NCBI GenBank assembly: GCA_017466325.1 | Contig: JAFTUK010000009.1 | Location: forward strand, 1-58,521 | Source of the DNA: Bacteroidaceae bacterium | Lineage (GTDB): Bacteria > Bacteroidota > Bacteroidia > Bacteroidales > Bacteroidaceae | Reading direction: 5' to 3' | Length of the DNA stretch: 58,521 bases | Part shown: positions 41,965 through 51,682 of the stretch, piece by piece | Position numbering within the stretch: the stretch's first letter is position 1 | Layout: every line of letters begins with the position of its first letter | Translations under genes and position numbers: made by a program | The notes under the pieces: generated by a model | What the model was told of the DNA's origin: nothing | What the model saw: only the letters and a program-made list of their open reading frames with translations | The model's database searches: none

Positions 41965-43989
41965 ATGGAAGACATCAAGGAAAGCACGCAGACAGAAAAC
42001 ATAATATACGACGAGGAAAACATCCGGCACTTGTCGGACATGGAGCACGTCCGTACCCGTCCCGGTATGTATATAGGCCGTTTGGGGGACGGACAGCAGC
42101 CCGAGGACGGCATATATGTCCTGCTGAAGGAGGTAATAGACAACAGTATCGACGAGTTCAAGATGAACGCCGGCAAGCGCATAGAGGTAGACATACAGGA
42201 CAACCTGCGTGCCAGCATCCGCGACTATGGCCGTGGCATACCACAGGGCAAACTGGTGGAGGCCGTATCCATGCTCAACACGGGCGGCAAGTACGACTCC
42301 AAGGCCTTCAAGAAAAGTGTGGGCCTGAACGGTGTGGGTCTGAAGGCGGTAAACGCGCTGAGCAGCCGTTTCGAGGCACATTCCTACCGCGAGGGACAGG
42401 TCAGGAAGACCGTCTTCGAGAAGGGCATCCTGGTGAGCGACACCACCGAGGCCAGCCAGGACGAGAACGGCACCTACATCTACTTTGAGCCCGACCCCAC
42501 CCTGTTCAAGCACTACAAGTTCCGCGACGAGTTCATAGAGATAATGCTGCGCAACTACACCTACCTGAACACGGGTCTCACCATCATGTTCAACGGCAGG
42601 CGCATCCACTCGCGCGACGGTCTTTCCGACCTGCTCAACGACCGCATGGACTACGAGGCGCTCTACCCCATCTGCCACCTGCGCGGCGAAGACATAGAGA
42701 TAGCCTTCACGCACACCAAGCAGAACGGCGAGGAATACTACTCCTTCGTGAACGGCCAGCACACCACCCTGGGCGGCACGCACCAGGCTGCCTTCAAGAA
42801 GTACATTGCCGAGGTGATAAAGGACTATTCGGGCAAGAGTTACGAATACGGCGACATACGAAACGGACTTGTTGCCGCCATAAGCATAAACATACAGGAA
42901 CCCATGTTCGAGAGCCAGACAAAGGTGAAACTGGGTTCGCAGACAACCGCCCCCGAGGGCGGCATAAGCATAGACAAGTTCATCGGCGACTTCGTGAAGG
43001 AGCAGGTGGACAACTTCCTGCACAAGAACACGGACATTGCCGACATCATCCTGGCCAAGGTGCAGGAGAGCGAGAAGATACGCAAGGAAATGGCCGGCGT
43101 GGCCAAGAAGGCCCGCGAGATGAGCAAGAAGGCCAACCTGCACAACCGCAAACTGCGCGACTGCCGTGTGCACCTGTCCGACACACGCGGCACGCAACAG
43201 GAGGAGTCCTGCATCTTCATCACCGAGGGCGACTCGGCAAGCGGAAGCATCACCAAGAGCCGCGACGTGAACACCCAGGCGGTGTTCTCCCTGCGAGGCA
43301 AACCGCTGAACTGCTTCGGCATGACGAAGAAGGTGTGCTACGAGAACGAGGAGTTCAACCTCCTGCAGGCCGCCTTGAACATAGAGGACGGATTGGAGGG
43401 TCTGCGCTACAACAAGGTTATCGTTGCCACCGATGCCGATGTGGACGGCATGCACATACGCCTGCTCATGATAACCTTCTTCCTGCAGTTCTTCCCGGAC
43501 CTCATCAAGAAGGGCCATGTCTTCATCCTGCAGACACCGCTCTTCCGCGTGCGCAACCGCAAGACAAAGGTCAGCAAGAAGAAGATAGAGGCCATAGAGA
43601 AGGAACTGAAGGCCTACGACGAGGGCACGGACGTGGAACAGGACCCCGAACTGAGCGGCAAGGGCGCCTCGTCGCACAAGCGCCATATCTCCTTCGGCAA
43701 CGACTTCATCACACAATATTGCTACACCGAGGACGAGCGCCTGCAGGCCATTGCCGACCTGGGTCCCGACCCCGAGATAACGCGATTCAAAGGTCTGGGC
43801 GAGATAAGCCCGGACGAGTTCAAGAACTTCATCGGTGCCGACATACGCCTGGAGAAGGTCACGCTGAGCAAGGGCGACCAGGTGGCGGAACTTCTGGAAT
43901 ACTACATGGGCAAGAACACCATGGAGCGCCAGAACTTCATCATCGACAACCTTGTAATAGAAGAAGACATAGCCGAGGAGTATGAATAA
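41965..43989 (+). CDS. parE: DNA topoisomerase IV subunit B
   Basis: 674 residues. GHKL ATPase: [49 protein letters not shown]. Transducer domain to about 390, then [19 protein letters not shown] and [18 protein letters not shown], ending [30 protein letters not shown]. It decatenates chromosomes with ParC, which is not in this window. The sequence [26 protein letters not shown] is the ParE subtype typical of Bacteroidetes rather than GyrB. Its stop overlaps the coaD start by 8 bp. Confidence 0.92.
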   Translation: MEDIKESTQTENIIYDEENIRHLSDMEHVRTRPGMYIGRLGDGQQPEDGIYVLLKEVIDNSIDEFKMNAGKRIEVDIQDNLRASIRDYGRGIPQGKLVEAVSMLNTGGKYDSKAFKKSVGLNGVGLKAVNALSSRFEAHSYREGQVRKTVFEKGILVSDTTEASQDENGTYIYFEPDPTLFKHYKFRDEFIEIMLRNYTYLNTGLTIMFNGRRIHSRDGLSDLLNDRMDYEALYPICHLRGEDIEIAFTHTKQNGEEYYSFVNGQHTTLGGTHQAAFKKYIAEVIKDYSGKSYEYGDIRNGLVAAISINIQEPMFESQTKVKLGSQTTAPEGGISIDKFIGDFVKEQVDNFLHKNTDIADIILAKVQESEKIRKEMAGVAKKAREMSKKANLHNRKLRDCRVHLSDTRGTQQEESCIFITEGDSASGSITKSRDVNTQAVFSLRGKPLNCFGMTKKVCYENEEFNLLQAALNIEDGLEGLRYNKVIVATDADVDGMHIRLLMITFFLQFFPDLIKKGHVFILQTPLFRVRNRKTKVSKKKIEAIEKELKAYDEGTDVEQDPELSGKGASSHKRHISFGNDFITQYCYTEDERLQAIADLGPDPEITRFKGLGEISPDEFKNFIGADIRLEKVTLSKGDQVAELLEYYMGKNTMERQNFIIDNLVIEEDIAEEYE

Positions 43990-44455
43990 GAAGGTCATCT
44001 TTCCCGGGTCGTTCGACCCTTTTACCATAGGGCATGCCAATCTCGTGGAGAGGGCCGTCAGGCTCTTTGACGAGGTCATCATCGCCGTGGGCTACAACGA
44101 GCAGAAGAAAGGATGGCTGCCCGTGGAGGAAAGGGTCCGTGCCCTGCGCGAATACTACTCTGCCATGCCACAGGTGCGGGTGGAGAGTTACACGGGCCTG
44201 ACCGTGGACTTCGCCCAATCGCAGGGAGCCAGGTTCATCCTGCGCGGCGTGCGCTCGGTAAAGGACTATGAATACGAACTGGGCATTGCCGACATAAACG
44301 CCAGGCTGGCCGACGTGGAAACGGTGGTACTGCTGGCCGACCCCACCATCTCGGGCATATCCAGCAGCGTGGTGCGCGAACTGCACCACTTCGGGCGCGA
44401 CATCACCCCATGGCTGCCACAAGGACTTGATTACAGAATAGACAGACAGAAATGA
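43982..44455 (+). CDS. coaD: Phosphopantetheine adenylyltransferase
   Basis: 157 residues, the usual length. Motifs: the nucleotidyltransferase TxGH-like [34 protein letters not shown], the ligand loop [22 protein letters not shown] and [16 protein letters not shown]. It makes dephospho-CoA from 4'-phosphopantetheine and ATP in coenzyme A synthesis. It starts inside the parE 3' end and overlaps the ctp start (ATGA), so translation is coupled across three genes. Confidence 0.96.
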   Translation: MNKKVIFPGSFDPFTIGHANLVERAVRLFDEVIIAVGYNEQKKGWLPVEERVRALREYYSAMPQVRVESYTGLTVDFAQSQGARFILRGVRSVKDYEYELGIADINARLADVETVVLLADPTISGISSSVVRELHHFGRDITPWLPQGLDYRIDRQK

Positions 44456-46017
44456 AAAAGATACTCCTACTCAGCATAGGCATACTCTCATGCCTCCTCT
44501 CCGCCAAGGCTCAGAAGAGCGTGGACGAGCAGATAAGGAAACTGATTATCTCCACCATTACTATCAACAACTACTACGTGGATTCCGTAGACACAGAGAA
44601 ACTGGTGGAGGATGCCATCCGTGGCATGATCGAGAAACTGGACCCCCACTCCGCCTATAGCACGGCAGAGCAGACAAAGCGCCTGAACGAACCCCTGCAG
44701 GGCTCGTTCGACGGCATCGGCATTCAGTTCAACATACTGGACGACACACTGATGGTAATACAGACAGTCACCGGAGGTCCTTCGGAAAAGGCAGGCGTTA
44801 TGGCAGGCGACCGCATAATCTCCGTGGGCGACACCGCCATTGCCGGTGTGAAGATGCCTCAAGAGGATATCATGAAGAGGCTTCGCGGTCCCCGTGGCAC
44901 AAAGGCACACCTGGGTATCGTGCGCGAGGGTATCGACGAGACCATCTACATAGATGTCATCCGCGACAAGATTCCGCTGAATTCCGTGGATGCCGCCTTT
45001 ATGGTGACACCGCACACTGGCCTGATACGCTTCAGCAACTTTGCCGCCACCACATACGATGAGGTTGTGGAGGCCATCAGGAAACTCAAGGCCCAGGGCA
45101 TGAAGAACCTCATCCTCGACGTGACGCAGAACGGCGGCGGTTTCCTGCAGGCTGCGGCAGAGATAGCCAGCGAACTTCTTCCCAAGGACGACCTTATCGT
45201 CTACACCCAAGGACGTGCCATACAGCCACAATCCTTCCTTAGCCGTGGAGGCAGTGCCTTCCAGGACGGCAAGGTCATAGTACTGGTGGACGAATACTCT
45301 GCCTCGGCGGCGGAAATTCTGGCAGGTGCCATACAGGACCAAGACAGAGGACTGGTGGTGGGCCGGCGCACCTTCGGCAAGGGTCTGGTACAACGACCCG
45401 TGGACCTGCCCGACGGTAGCATGATACGCCTGACCATAGCCAAATACTATACCCCCAGCGGACGATGCATACAGAAACCCTACGAAAAGGGCAAGCAGCA
45501 GGAGTACCGCATGGACGTGATAAACCGTTTCAACCATGGCGAACTGACCAATGCCGACAGCATACACTTCCCGGATTCATTGAGATTCCAGACCCTGAAG
45601 AAGGGCCGCACCGTATATGGCGGCGGCGGCATCATGCCCGACTACTTCGTGCCCCTGGACACCACCAAGAACACCTCGCTGTACCGACAGATCGTTGCCA
45701 AGCGCATACTCGTGGATGCCAACCTGCGCTATCTGGCAAAGCATCGCAACGAACTGAAGCAGAAGTTCCCCACCTTCGAGGATTTCCGCCGCAAGTACGA
45801 AGTACCCAACGAGGTCATAGACAACATCCTGGCAGAAGCGAAGAAGGCCCTGAAGGAAAAGTATCCCAAAGACGAGGAGCAGAAGACCACGGAACTGCTC
45901 AAGCGCATGCTCCGCGCACTGGCAGCCCGCGACCTGTGGGACATGAACGAATACTTCGCCATCATCTACGAGGACGACGACATTGTGAACAAGGCCATCC
46001 AGTTGATGGAGGAATAG
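44452..46017 (+). CDS. S41-family C-terminal processing protease
   Basis: 521 residues. Signal peptide 1-20 (SIGILSCLLSAKA). Helical N-terminus, PDZ domain about 85-170 (GIGIQFNILDDTLMVIQTVTGGPSEKAGVMAGDRI), then the S41 core with LILDVTQNGGGFLQAAAEI, the nucleophile region VDEYSASAAEI (Ser near 283-285) and RRTFGKGLVQ with catalytic Lys310. The C-terminal 100 residues are helical and charged. It cleaves proteins at their C-termini in the periplasm. Positioned between coaD and ybeY in one operon. Confidence 0.93.
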   Translation: MKKILLLSIGILSCLLSAKAQKSVDEQIRKLIISTITINNYYVDSVDTEKLVEDAIRGMIEKLDPHSAYSTAEQTKRLNEPLQGSFDGIGIQFNILDDTLMVIQTVTGGPSEKAGVMAGDRIISVGDTAIAGVKMPQEDIMKRLRGPRGTKAHLGIVREGIDETIYIDVIRDKIPLNSVDAAFMVTPHTGLIRFSNFAATTYDEVVEAIRKLKAQGMKNLILDVTQNGGGFLQAAAEIASELLPKDDLIVYTQGRAIQPQSFLSRGGSAFQDGKVIVLVDEYSASAAEILAGAIQDQDRGLVVGRRTFGKGLVQRPVDLPDGSMIRLTIAKYYTPSGRCIQKPYEKGKQQEYRMDVINRFNHGELTNADSIHFPDSLRFQTLKKGRTVYGGGGIMPDYFVPLDTTKNTSLYRQIVAKRILVDANLRYLAKHRNELKQKFPTFEDFRRKYEVPNEVIDNILAEAKKALKEKYPKDEEQKTTELLKRMLRALAARDLWDMNEYFAIIYEDDDIVNKAIQLMEE

Positions 46018-46041
46018 GAACCGTCATATACCTTTTTCCCG

Positions 46042-46452
46042 ATGATTACCTACAACGCCATCAATGTGCCCCTGCCGGAGATAGAGCAGGACAGAGTTTC
46101 CGACTGGATTGGCCGGGTGGCCGCCTCCTATGGCAAACGCATCGACCAGGTGAACTACATCTTCGTGGACGACGAGGAAATCCTGCGCATCAACCGCCGG
46201 TTCATAGGGCACGACTACTACACCGACCACATAGGCTTCGACAACTGCCAAGGCAACTTCCTTGCCGGCGACACCTACATTTCCTTAGACACCGTGCGCA
46301 CCAATGCCGAACTGTTCGGCACCCCCTACGAAGAAGAACTGCACCGTGTCATCATCCACAGCATCCTGCACCTCTGCGGCATAGACGACCAGACGGAGGA
46401 GCAGCGCCAGACAATGGAACACGCCGAAAATATGGCTTTAAAATCATTGTAA
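46042..46452 (+). CDS. ybeY: Endoribonuclease YbeY (16S rRNA maturation)
   Basis: 136 residues. The conserved zinc site is present as HRVIIHSILHLCGIDDQ; the third histidine of the classical H-x3-H-x5-H motif is replaced by Asp. Bacteroidetes YbeY proteins often vary at this position, but the change may weaken metal binding. Other landmarks: VDDEEILRINRRFIGHDYYTDHIGFD and GDTYISLDTVRTNAELFGTPYEEELHRV. Single-strand-specific RNase involved in rRNA 3'-end processing and ribosome quality control. It starts 24 bp after the ctp stop and ends the operon before a strong hairpin. Confidence 0.93.
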   Translation: MITYNAINVPLPEIEQDRVSDWIGRVAASYGKRIDQVNYIFVDDEEILRINRRFIGHDYYTDHIGFDNCQGNFLAGDTYISLDTVRTNAELFGTPYEEELHRVIIHSILHLCGIDDQTEEQRQTMEHAENMALKSL

Positions 46453-46456
46453 TGGT

Positions 46457-46494
46457 AACAAGGGTTCGTCCTCATATGAGAACGAACCCTTGTT
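46457..46494. terminator. Terminator hairpin between ybeY and the PfkB gene
   Basis: AACAAGGGTTCGT pairs with ACGAACCCTTGTT, a 13-bp stem between convergent genes; the loop contains the palindrome CTCATATGAG. Confidence 0.8.
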
Positions 46495-46514
46495 GACTCA
46501 GTATTTTTCTCGTA

Positions 46515-47456
46515 TTACTCCGACGGTGTTTTTATGTAATTATCCTGACTTCTGCACACCTGCGATGAGTATCTGATGCCGTTTTCCACGAGGCATTCCC
46601 ATTGGGTCTTAGTCATATCCTGCAGCGCATCCCCACGTATGGCATTGTTGTACATGGCACACAGGAAACCGGCATTGAAACTGTCGCCGGCACCTACTGT
46701 GCTGACTATTTCATCGGCTGGAATCTGCGGCACGGTGAAGTCATAGGTTTCCCTTGGAGTGCAGATGAAGATGTGCCCTGCTCCTGCCGTGCAGATGAAT
46801 ATGGGGCAGAAGGGTGATATGTGCTTGCTGTATATCTCCTCGGAATCGCGTGTGCCGAAGAGGATGTCAAAATCGTCGGCACTGCCTCTGACAATGGAAC
46901 TCAGACGGCAGTTCTCCTGTATCACGGGCAACAGTTCCTGCTTCTGGTGGCTGTGCGAGCGACGGAAGTTGATGTCGTAATATATTACGGTACCGGCACG
47001 GTGGGCGGCATGCAGGATGTCCTTCACCTGTGGGCGCAGGCCAGGGCAGATGGAGTAGTACGAACCGAAGAGGAAATAGTCCCTGTCGGTAAACTCCGGC
47101 ATGCTGTAATCTGTGGCGGCAAGAGGTTCCTCCTTGTAGAAAGTATAGTCGGCATCGCCGTTGCTGTCCAGATATGCCAGCGAAATGGCGGCACGCTCGT
47201 TGTCGCGAACTTGGAAGTACTCGGTGGATATGCCGTTGCGGTGCATGAAGTCCACTATCTGGTGGCCAACCTTGTTGTTGCCGGTATAGCCCATGAACTT
47301 GCAGGGCACTCCGCTTCTGCCCACCGATACCATACTGTTGAAGGTGCTGCCACCGGGCACACTGGCAAAGGGTACGTATTCGCCCTTGCCTGCCTCCTTT
47401 TCACGGAAGAGAATGTCCATTACGGTCTCTCCCAATCCTATTATTCTTGATTGCAT
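46515..47456 (-). CDS. PfkB-family carbohydrate kinase
   Basis: 313 residues. Ribokinase fold with the first PfkB signature GGSTFNSMVSVGRSG and the C-terminal STVGAGDSFNAGF holding the catalytic Asp. The N-terminal SRIIGLGETVMDILF is fructokinase-like. Substrate is probably a hexose such as fructose, but tagatose-phosphate or adenosine kinases share these motifs. It lies 51 bp after the GH2 beta-galactosidase stop, with a hairpin between them. A shared transcript would link sugar release with phosphorylation; this is inference. Confidence 0.85.
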   Translation of the reverse strand: MQSRIIGLGETVMDILFREKEAGKGEYVPFASVPGGSTFNSMVSVGRSGVPCKFMGYTGNNKVGHQIVDFMHRNGISTEYFQVRDNERAAISLAYLDSNGDADYTFYKEEPLAATDYSMPEFTDRDYFLFGSYYSICPGLRPQVKDILHAAHRAGTVIYYDINFRRSHSHQKQELLPVIQENCRLSSIVRGSADDFDILFGTRDSEEIYSKHISPFCPIFICTAGAGHIFICTPRETYDFTVPQIPADEIVSTVGAGDSFNAGFLCAMYNNAIRGDALQDMTKTQWECLVENGIRYSSQVCRSQDNYIKTPSE

Positions 47457-47466
47457 ATAAATTGAA

Positions 47467-47493
47467 CGGAAGGGGAGGACCCCTCCCCTTCCG
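47467..47493 (-). terminator. Hairpin between the GH2 and PfkB genes
   Basis: CGGAAGGGGAGG and CCTCCCCTTCCG, a perfect 12-bp stem with a 3-base loop. It resembles the GC-rich repeat family in this window. It may attenuate reading of pfkB from the GH2 promoter. Confidence 0.6.
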
Positions 47494-47506
47494 TTTTACA
47501 TGACTC

Positions 47507-50500
47507 TTAGTCGGCTATGATGCTGAATTCGGAACCGCTGGCAAAGTCCTGGCCGTTCTGGCTGGACAGGGCGCGGAAGCGGAAGTAGCGAGCCTTCACG
47601 GGAGCCTTCAGCATAACCTTCTTCTCCTTCTGGTTGTTCTCGAAGGTACCCTTCATGATGGGTTCGCCCCAGTTCTTGCCGTCCAGGCTTACGAGGATTT
47701 CATAATCCTTGATATTGCCGTTGGGACCGTCCTGGCGGGGCAGGTAGATGAAGCCCTTGATGTTCTTCACGTCGCCTGCGTCGAAGTCAACCCAGTGAGG
47801 ATACTTGGCCACGGTAACGCTGTACATGGTATGCCAGATGGTGTTGATGTCACCATCGGTCAGGTGAGAGGCATTGCCTTCGCCGGCCTCCTCGCTGCTG
47901 GTGAATACCACCTCGGTGTTGATCTTCTCTATCTTGGCATAGGTCATGGTAACCTGCAGTTCGGGGTTCTCCTTGTAGAAGGCAGTGATAGTGCCGCCGT
48001 CGCGGAAAGCGATAGGAGCGGTGTACTCCTTGGCCTTCTTCTCCTTGCCTACCTTATACATAATGGTAGCGCCCTCGATACCGCTCTCTATGGTAACGTC
48101 GCCGTTCTTCTGCTGCATCATGAGCAGAGGCTTCTGGCTGGCAGTGCTTACATCTACGCCACCCTTGGCACCTACGGGACGGATGATGAAGCCCATGCGT
48201 GTGGGAGCACCGAAGGCACGGTCGTGAGGCAGAGGACCGCCCTGGCCGCAGGAGTTACCACCCAGACCTGTTACCATGGCATCGATGGTGAGGTAGTTGA
48301 TGTCGCTCTTGGGCAACTTGTGGGGATGTGTAGCCATGGTCATGTCCATAGCGCTGTGGTTCAGGGCAGAAACGGCATAAGGCTTCTCGTTCACGACAAG
48401 GATACCCTTGCCCTTGGCATTGCTGAGAGAGGTCCAGCGTGTCTCCTCGTGGTTGCCCATCTGCTGAGGCTTGGGCCAGTTGGTGAACTGTTCGGCCACG
48501 GTAGAAGAGAACTGCTCGATGAACTGGCCTGTCTTGCGGTCGTTGTAGTTGTCGACAGGACCGCGGCCATAGTATGCGAAGCGGTCGTACTGTGCGGGAA
48601 CGCCCATCTCATAACCCAGTCGTGCCAATACTATGCCGGGGTTGTTGGATGTGATGGCAGCCTGCAGTTCGATAGAACCGTCGGGATAGATGGTCCAGAT
48701 CTGGTTGGTGGTGAACTTGAAGTCGTCGGCACCGAAGGGACGGTCGGTATTCTCCTCCAGAGTGTGGATACCGCTGTCGTAGCGTCCGTTCTTGCTCTGC
48801 AGGCGTGCTGCGTTGGGAGCCTGGGAAATAACGGTGCAGGTAATCTTCACGTTACCGTTCTTCTCCTTTATCACCTGTGCGTTCTCGGCACGGTGCTTCA
48901 GGTTGTGCAAACCGTTGGCAAACCAGGGCTGGTAGCACCAGTTGTCGTTGCTCACGAAGGCACGGAATGCATTCAGACGGGGACCGTAACCGGGAACGAT
49001 AACGCTCTCACCACCATAAACCAACTTATTGATAGTACCCTGCTTCATGTCGAACTGAACCTCGAAGCCCTCGCCCTTGATGGTCTGGAAAGCCTTGTCG
49101 GCATCGGCAGAAACCTCAAGTTTGCCGGCATTCTCTGCCACCTGGCTGATAGCAGGAGCGGCTACAGAAGGACTTGCCACGAGCAACTGCTCCTCGAACT
49201 GGGGATAGCCCTGCTTTGCCCAAGGCATGTCGTGGCCAAGGAGGAACTGTACCTTCACGAATACCTCGTCCTTGGGATTGAGAGAAGCGAAGTTGTAGGG
49301 GAGAGTGTAAACGGCCTTCTGGCGTGGCTGGAGTGCCATGCGTGGACCCTGTACGGGCTGGTTCTTCTGTACGCACTTGCCGTTAACCCAGAGTGACCAT
49401 ACTATTTCGTAATCGTTGAGGGGAGTGTAGTAGTTCTTGTTGAAGATCTCCACCTTGCCCTGCTTGGCATCGAGCATCTTCACGCCTACATACTGGTAAA
49501 CCTTCTTCACCTCGTAATACTGGGGCTTGGGTTCGCGGTCGCCGAAGATGATACCGTTCATTACGAACTGGCCGTCGTTGGGGGTGTCGCCGAAGTTGCC
49601 ACCGTATGCCAGATAGCGTGTACCGTCCTTCTCGTAGTTGTACATAGACTGGTCTACCCAGTCCCAGATGGCACCGCCGCAGAAGAAGTTGGTGCTCTCC
49701 ATAGCATCCCAGTAGTCGATGAGGTTACCCACGGCATTACCCATTGAGTGTGCATACTCGGAGATATGGAAGGGGTACTTGATGTTGTACTTGCCGGTAA
49801 CTGCACCGCGTGTCCAGCCGATAGAGGGATACTGGTTGGAACCCATGTCCACAATGTCGTTGTTGCGCTCGTACTGAACGGGACGTGTGGTGTCAAATGT
49901 CTTCAGGGCATCGTAGGCGGCAACGAAGTTCTTGCCGGGACCTGCCTCGTTACCCAAAGACCAGATAACGATACAAGCGTTGTTCACGTTGGCGTGAGCC
50001 ATTTCCATCACACGTGCCACGTGAGCCTTCTTCCACTCCACGGGATGAGAGATAGAGGCTTCGCCGTAGTAGTACTCGTGGCTCTCGATGTTTGCCTCAT
50101 CCTCCAGATAGATACCGTACTTGTCGCAGAGGAAGTACCAGTAGGGGTCGCAGGGATAGTGAGAGTTGCGCACGTGGTTGATGTTGGCGCGCTTCATAAG
50201 CATAACCTCTTCCTTCTGCATCTCGCGTGTGATGGCATGGCCAACGGCAGGATGGCTCTCGTGGCGATTTACACCCTTCAGTTTCACGGTCTTGCCGTTG
50301 ATGTAGTAGTAGCGGCCAGCTAAACCGAACTCGTCGTCCTCGGCCTTTGTATCCTTGATCTCAACCTCGCGGAAACCAACGATGGTGGAAACAGTCTCCA
50401 GCACGCGGCCCTTCTTGTCCAGAAGTTCGCCCACCAGAGTATAGCGGTAGGGAGCCTCGGCTGTCCACTTGCGGGGTTCTATCATCTTCAGTTCGGCCTT

Positions 50501-51547
50501 TACGGTAGCCTTGCCGGTGAGTTTGTCCAGAGTGAAGGGAGCGCTGTATGCGATAACGTCAGTGGGCTTGTTGTTGTCATCGTACAACTCATGCTGGTAC
50601 AGAGTGTAGCGCATCTTCAGGTCCTTGACGTTCTTCTTGGAGGTGTTCAGCAGGTCGGCGCTGATGTTCAGCACACCGTTCTGATAGTTCTCGTCCAGGT
50701 CGGGCTTAACCACGAGGTCACGCACGCGAACGGCGGGACGGCTCTGGATGGCCACGGTGCGGAAGATACCGGGCAGACGGAACATGTCCTGAGCCTCCAG
50801 GAAAGAACCGTCGCTTGAACGGTAAACTTCCACGGCCACGGTGTTCTCGCCTTCCTCGTTCAGGTAGGGAGTGATATTGAACTCGGCAGTGTTACGTGAG
50901 TTCTTGGAGAAGCCCACATACTTGCCGTTTATCCAAAGGTAGAAGAAAGAGTCCACACCATCGAATGAGATGAACACCTCGCGGCCCTTCCAGTCGGCAG
51001 GTACGGTGAATGTGCGCAGGTATGAACCCACCTCGTTGCGGTGCTTGTAGGTTGTCCAGTGTGTGGGAGGAGTGCGCATTACGCCACCCTTCCAGTCGCC
51101 CACGGCCACACGGTGCTGGAAGATGACGGGCTGGTTCACATAGATGGGAGTGCCATACTTCTGTGTGCCGTCCTTCTGGATACCTACGATGTTCCATGAA
51201 GAGGGAACGGGGATGTTGTCCCATGCAGAGGCATCAAAGCCAACCTCGTGGAAATTGGCAGGACGCTCGTCGGGATTGGGAGCCCAGTGGAACTTCCATG
51301 TGCCGTTCAGGGATTGCCAATACTTACTGTTCTCGGGCAGAACCTTACGAGCCTTCTCCACGTTCTCGAAAGAGAAGAACCAAGCATGGGGCTGCTCCTT
51401 GTTGAGGGCGAGTTCTTCAACGGATTCCCATTCCTTGCCTGTCGGCGCGGTTTCGTTACCGTACTTGAAGCCCTCCAGATTGTCGGCACATGCCATACCG
51501 GCGATACCGGCCAACATGGTGCACACTGTCAGAAACTTTTTCATCAT
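47507..51547 (-). CDS. GH2 beta-galactosidase, secreted, with C-terminal binding domains
   Basis: 1346 residues. Signal peptide 1-21 (VCTMLAGIAGMACA). LacZ-type layout: sugar-binding domain about 75-270 (NGTWKFHWAPNPDERP... FISFDGVDSFFYLWINGKYVGFSK), Ig-like domain, catalytic barrel about 405-700 with acid/base Glu534 in WSLGNEAGPGKN and nucleophile Glu597 in FHISEYAHSMGN, a beta-galactosidase small-chain domain about 860-1130, then an Ig-like piece and an F5/8-type (CBM32-like) domain at the end (EGNASHLTDGDINTIW... KYPHWVDFDAGDVKNIKGF). It removes beta-linked galactose from glycans outside the cell or in the periplasm. A TATCTTTG promoter lies 36 bp upstream. Confidence 0.94.
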   Translation of the reverse strand: MMKKFLTVCTMLAGIAGMACADNLEGFKYGNETAPTGKEWESVEELALNKEQPHAWFFSFENVEKARKVLPENSKYWQSLNGTWKFHWAPNPDERPANFHEVGFDASAWDNIPVPSSWNIVGIQKDGTQKYGTPIYVNQPVIFQHRVAVGDWKGGVMRTPPTHWTTYKHRNEVGSYLRTFTVPADWKGREVFISFDGVDSFFYLWINGKYVGFSKNSRNTAEFNITPYLNEEGENTVAVEVYRSSDGSFLEAQDMFRLPGIFRTVAIQSRPAVRVRDLVVKPDLDENYQNGVLNISADLLNTSKKNVKDLKMRYTLYQHELYDDNNKPTDVIAYSAPFTLDKLTGKATVKAELKMIEPRKWTAEAPYRYTLVGELLDKKGRVLETVSTIVGFREVEIKDTKAEDDEFGLAGRYYYINGKTVKLKGVNRHESHPAVGHAITREMQKEEVMLMKRANINHVRNSHYPCDPYWYFLCDKYGIYLEDEANIESHEYYYGEASISHPVEWKKAHVARVMEMAHANVNNACIVIWSLGNEAGPGKNFVAAYDALKTFDTTRPVQYERNNDIVDMGSNQYPSIGWTRGAVTGKYNIKYPFHISEYAHSMGNAVGNLIDYWDAMESTNFFCGGAIWDWVDQSMYNYEKDGTRYLAYGGNFGDTPNDGQFVMNGIIFGDREPKPQYYEVKKVYQYVGVKMLDAKQGKVEIFNKNYYTPLNDYEIVWSLWVNGKCVQKNQPVQGPRMALQPRQKAVYTLPYNFASLNPKDEVFVKVQFLLGHDMPWAKQGYPQFEEQLLVASPSVAAPAISQVAENAGKLEVSADADKAFQTIKGEGFEVQFDMKQGTINKLVYGGESVIVPGYGPRLNAFRAFVSNDNWCYQPWFANGLHNLKHRAENAQVIKEKNGNVKITCTVISQAPNAARLQSKNGRYDSGIHTLEENTDRPFGADDFKFTTNQIWTIYPDGSIELQAAITSNNPGIVLARLGYEMGVPAQYDRFAYYGRGPVDNYNDRKTGQFIEQFSSTVAEQFTNWPKPQQMGNHEETRWTSLSNAKGKGILVVNEKPYAVSALNHSAMDMTMATHPHKLPKSDINYLTIDAMVTGLGGNSCGQGGPLPHDRAFGAPTRMGFIIRPVGAKGGVDVSTASQKPLLMMQQKNGDVTIESGIEGATIMYKVGKEKKAKEYTAPIAFRDGGTITAFYKENPELQVTMTYAKIEKINTEVVFTSSEEAGEGNASHLTDGDINTIWHTMYSVTVAKYPHWVDFDAGDVKNIKGFIYLPRQDGPNGNIKDYEILVSLDGKNWGEPIMKGTFENNQKEKKVMLKAPVKARYFRFRALSSQNGQDFASGSEFSIIAD

Positions 51548-51582
51548 ATTAATTTGTTATTTAGGTTATATGCGTTTCGTTG

Positions 51583-51590
51583 CAAAGATA
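51583..51590 (-). promoter_or_regulatory. -7 element of the GH2 promoter
   Basis: Minus-strand TATCTTTG matches TAnnTTTG, 36 bp before the start at 51547. Confidence 0.55.
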
Positions 51591-51682
51591 GCAATAATAT
51601 TTTGAATTCCATAGTATTTCGCCAAGTCTTTAGCGCCTCTTCGGGCTTTCGTCGGCAAAAATGCGGTATTTCCTGCCTGAGT

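Noticed and set aside
41572-44082. Long open frame (836 codons) on the minus strand across the topoisomerase gene
   Set aside because: It mirrors the codon structure of parE and its neighbours on the plus strand, has no recognisable domain, and the plus-strand genes have clear motifs.
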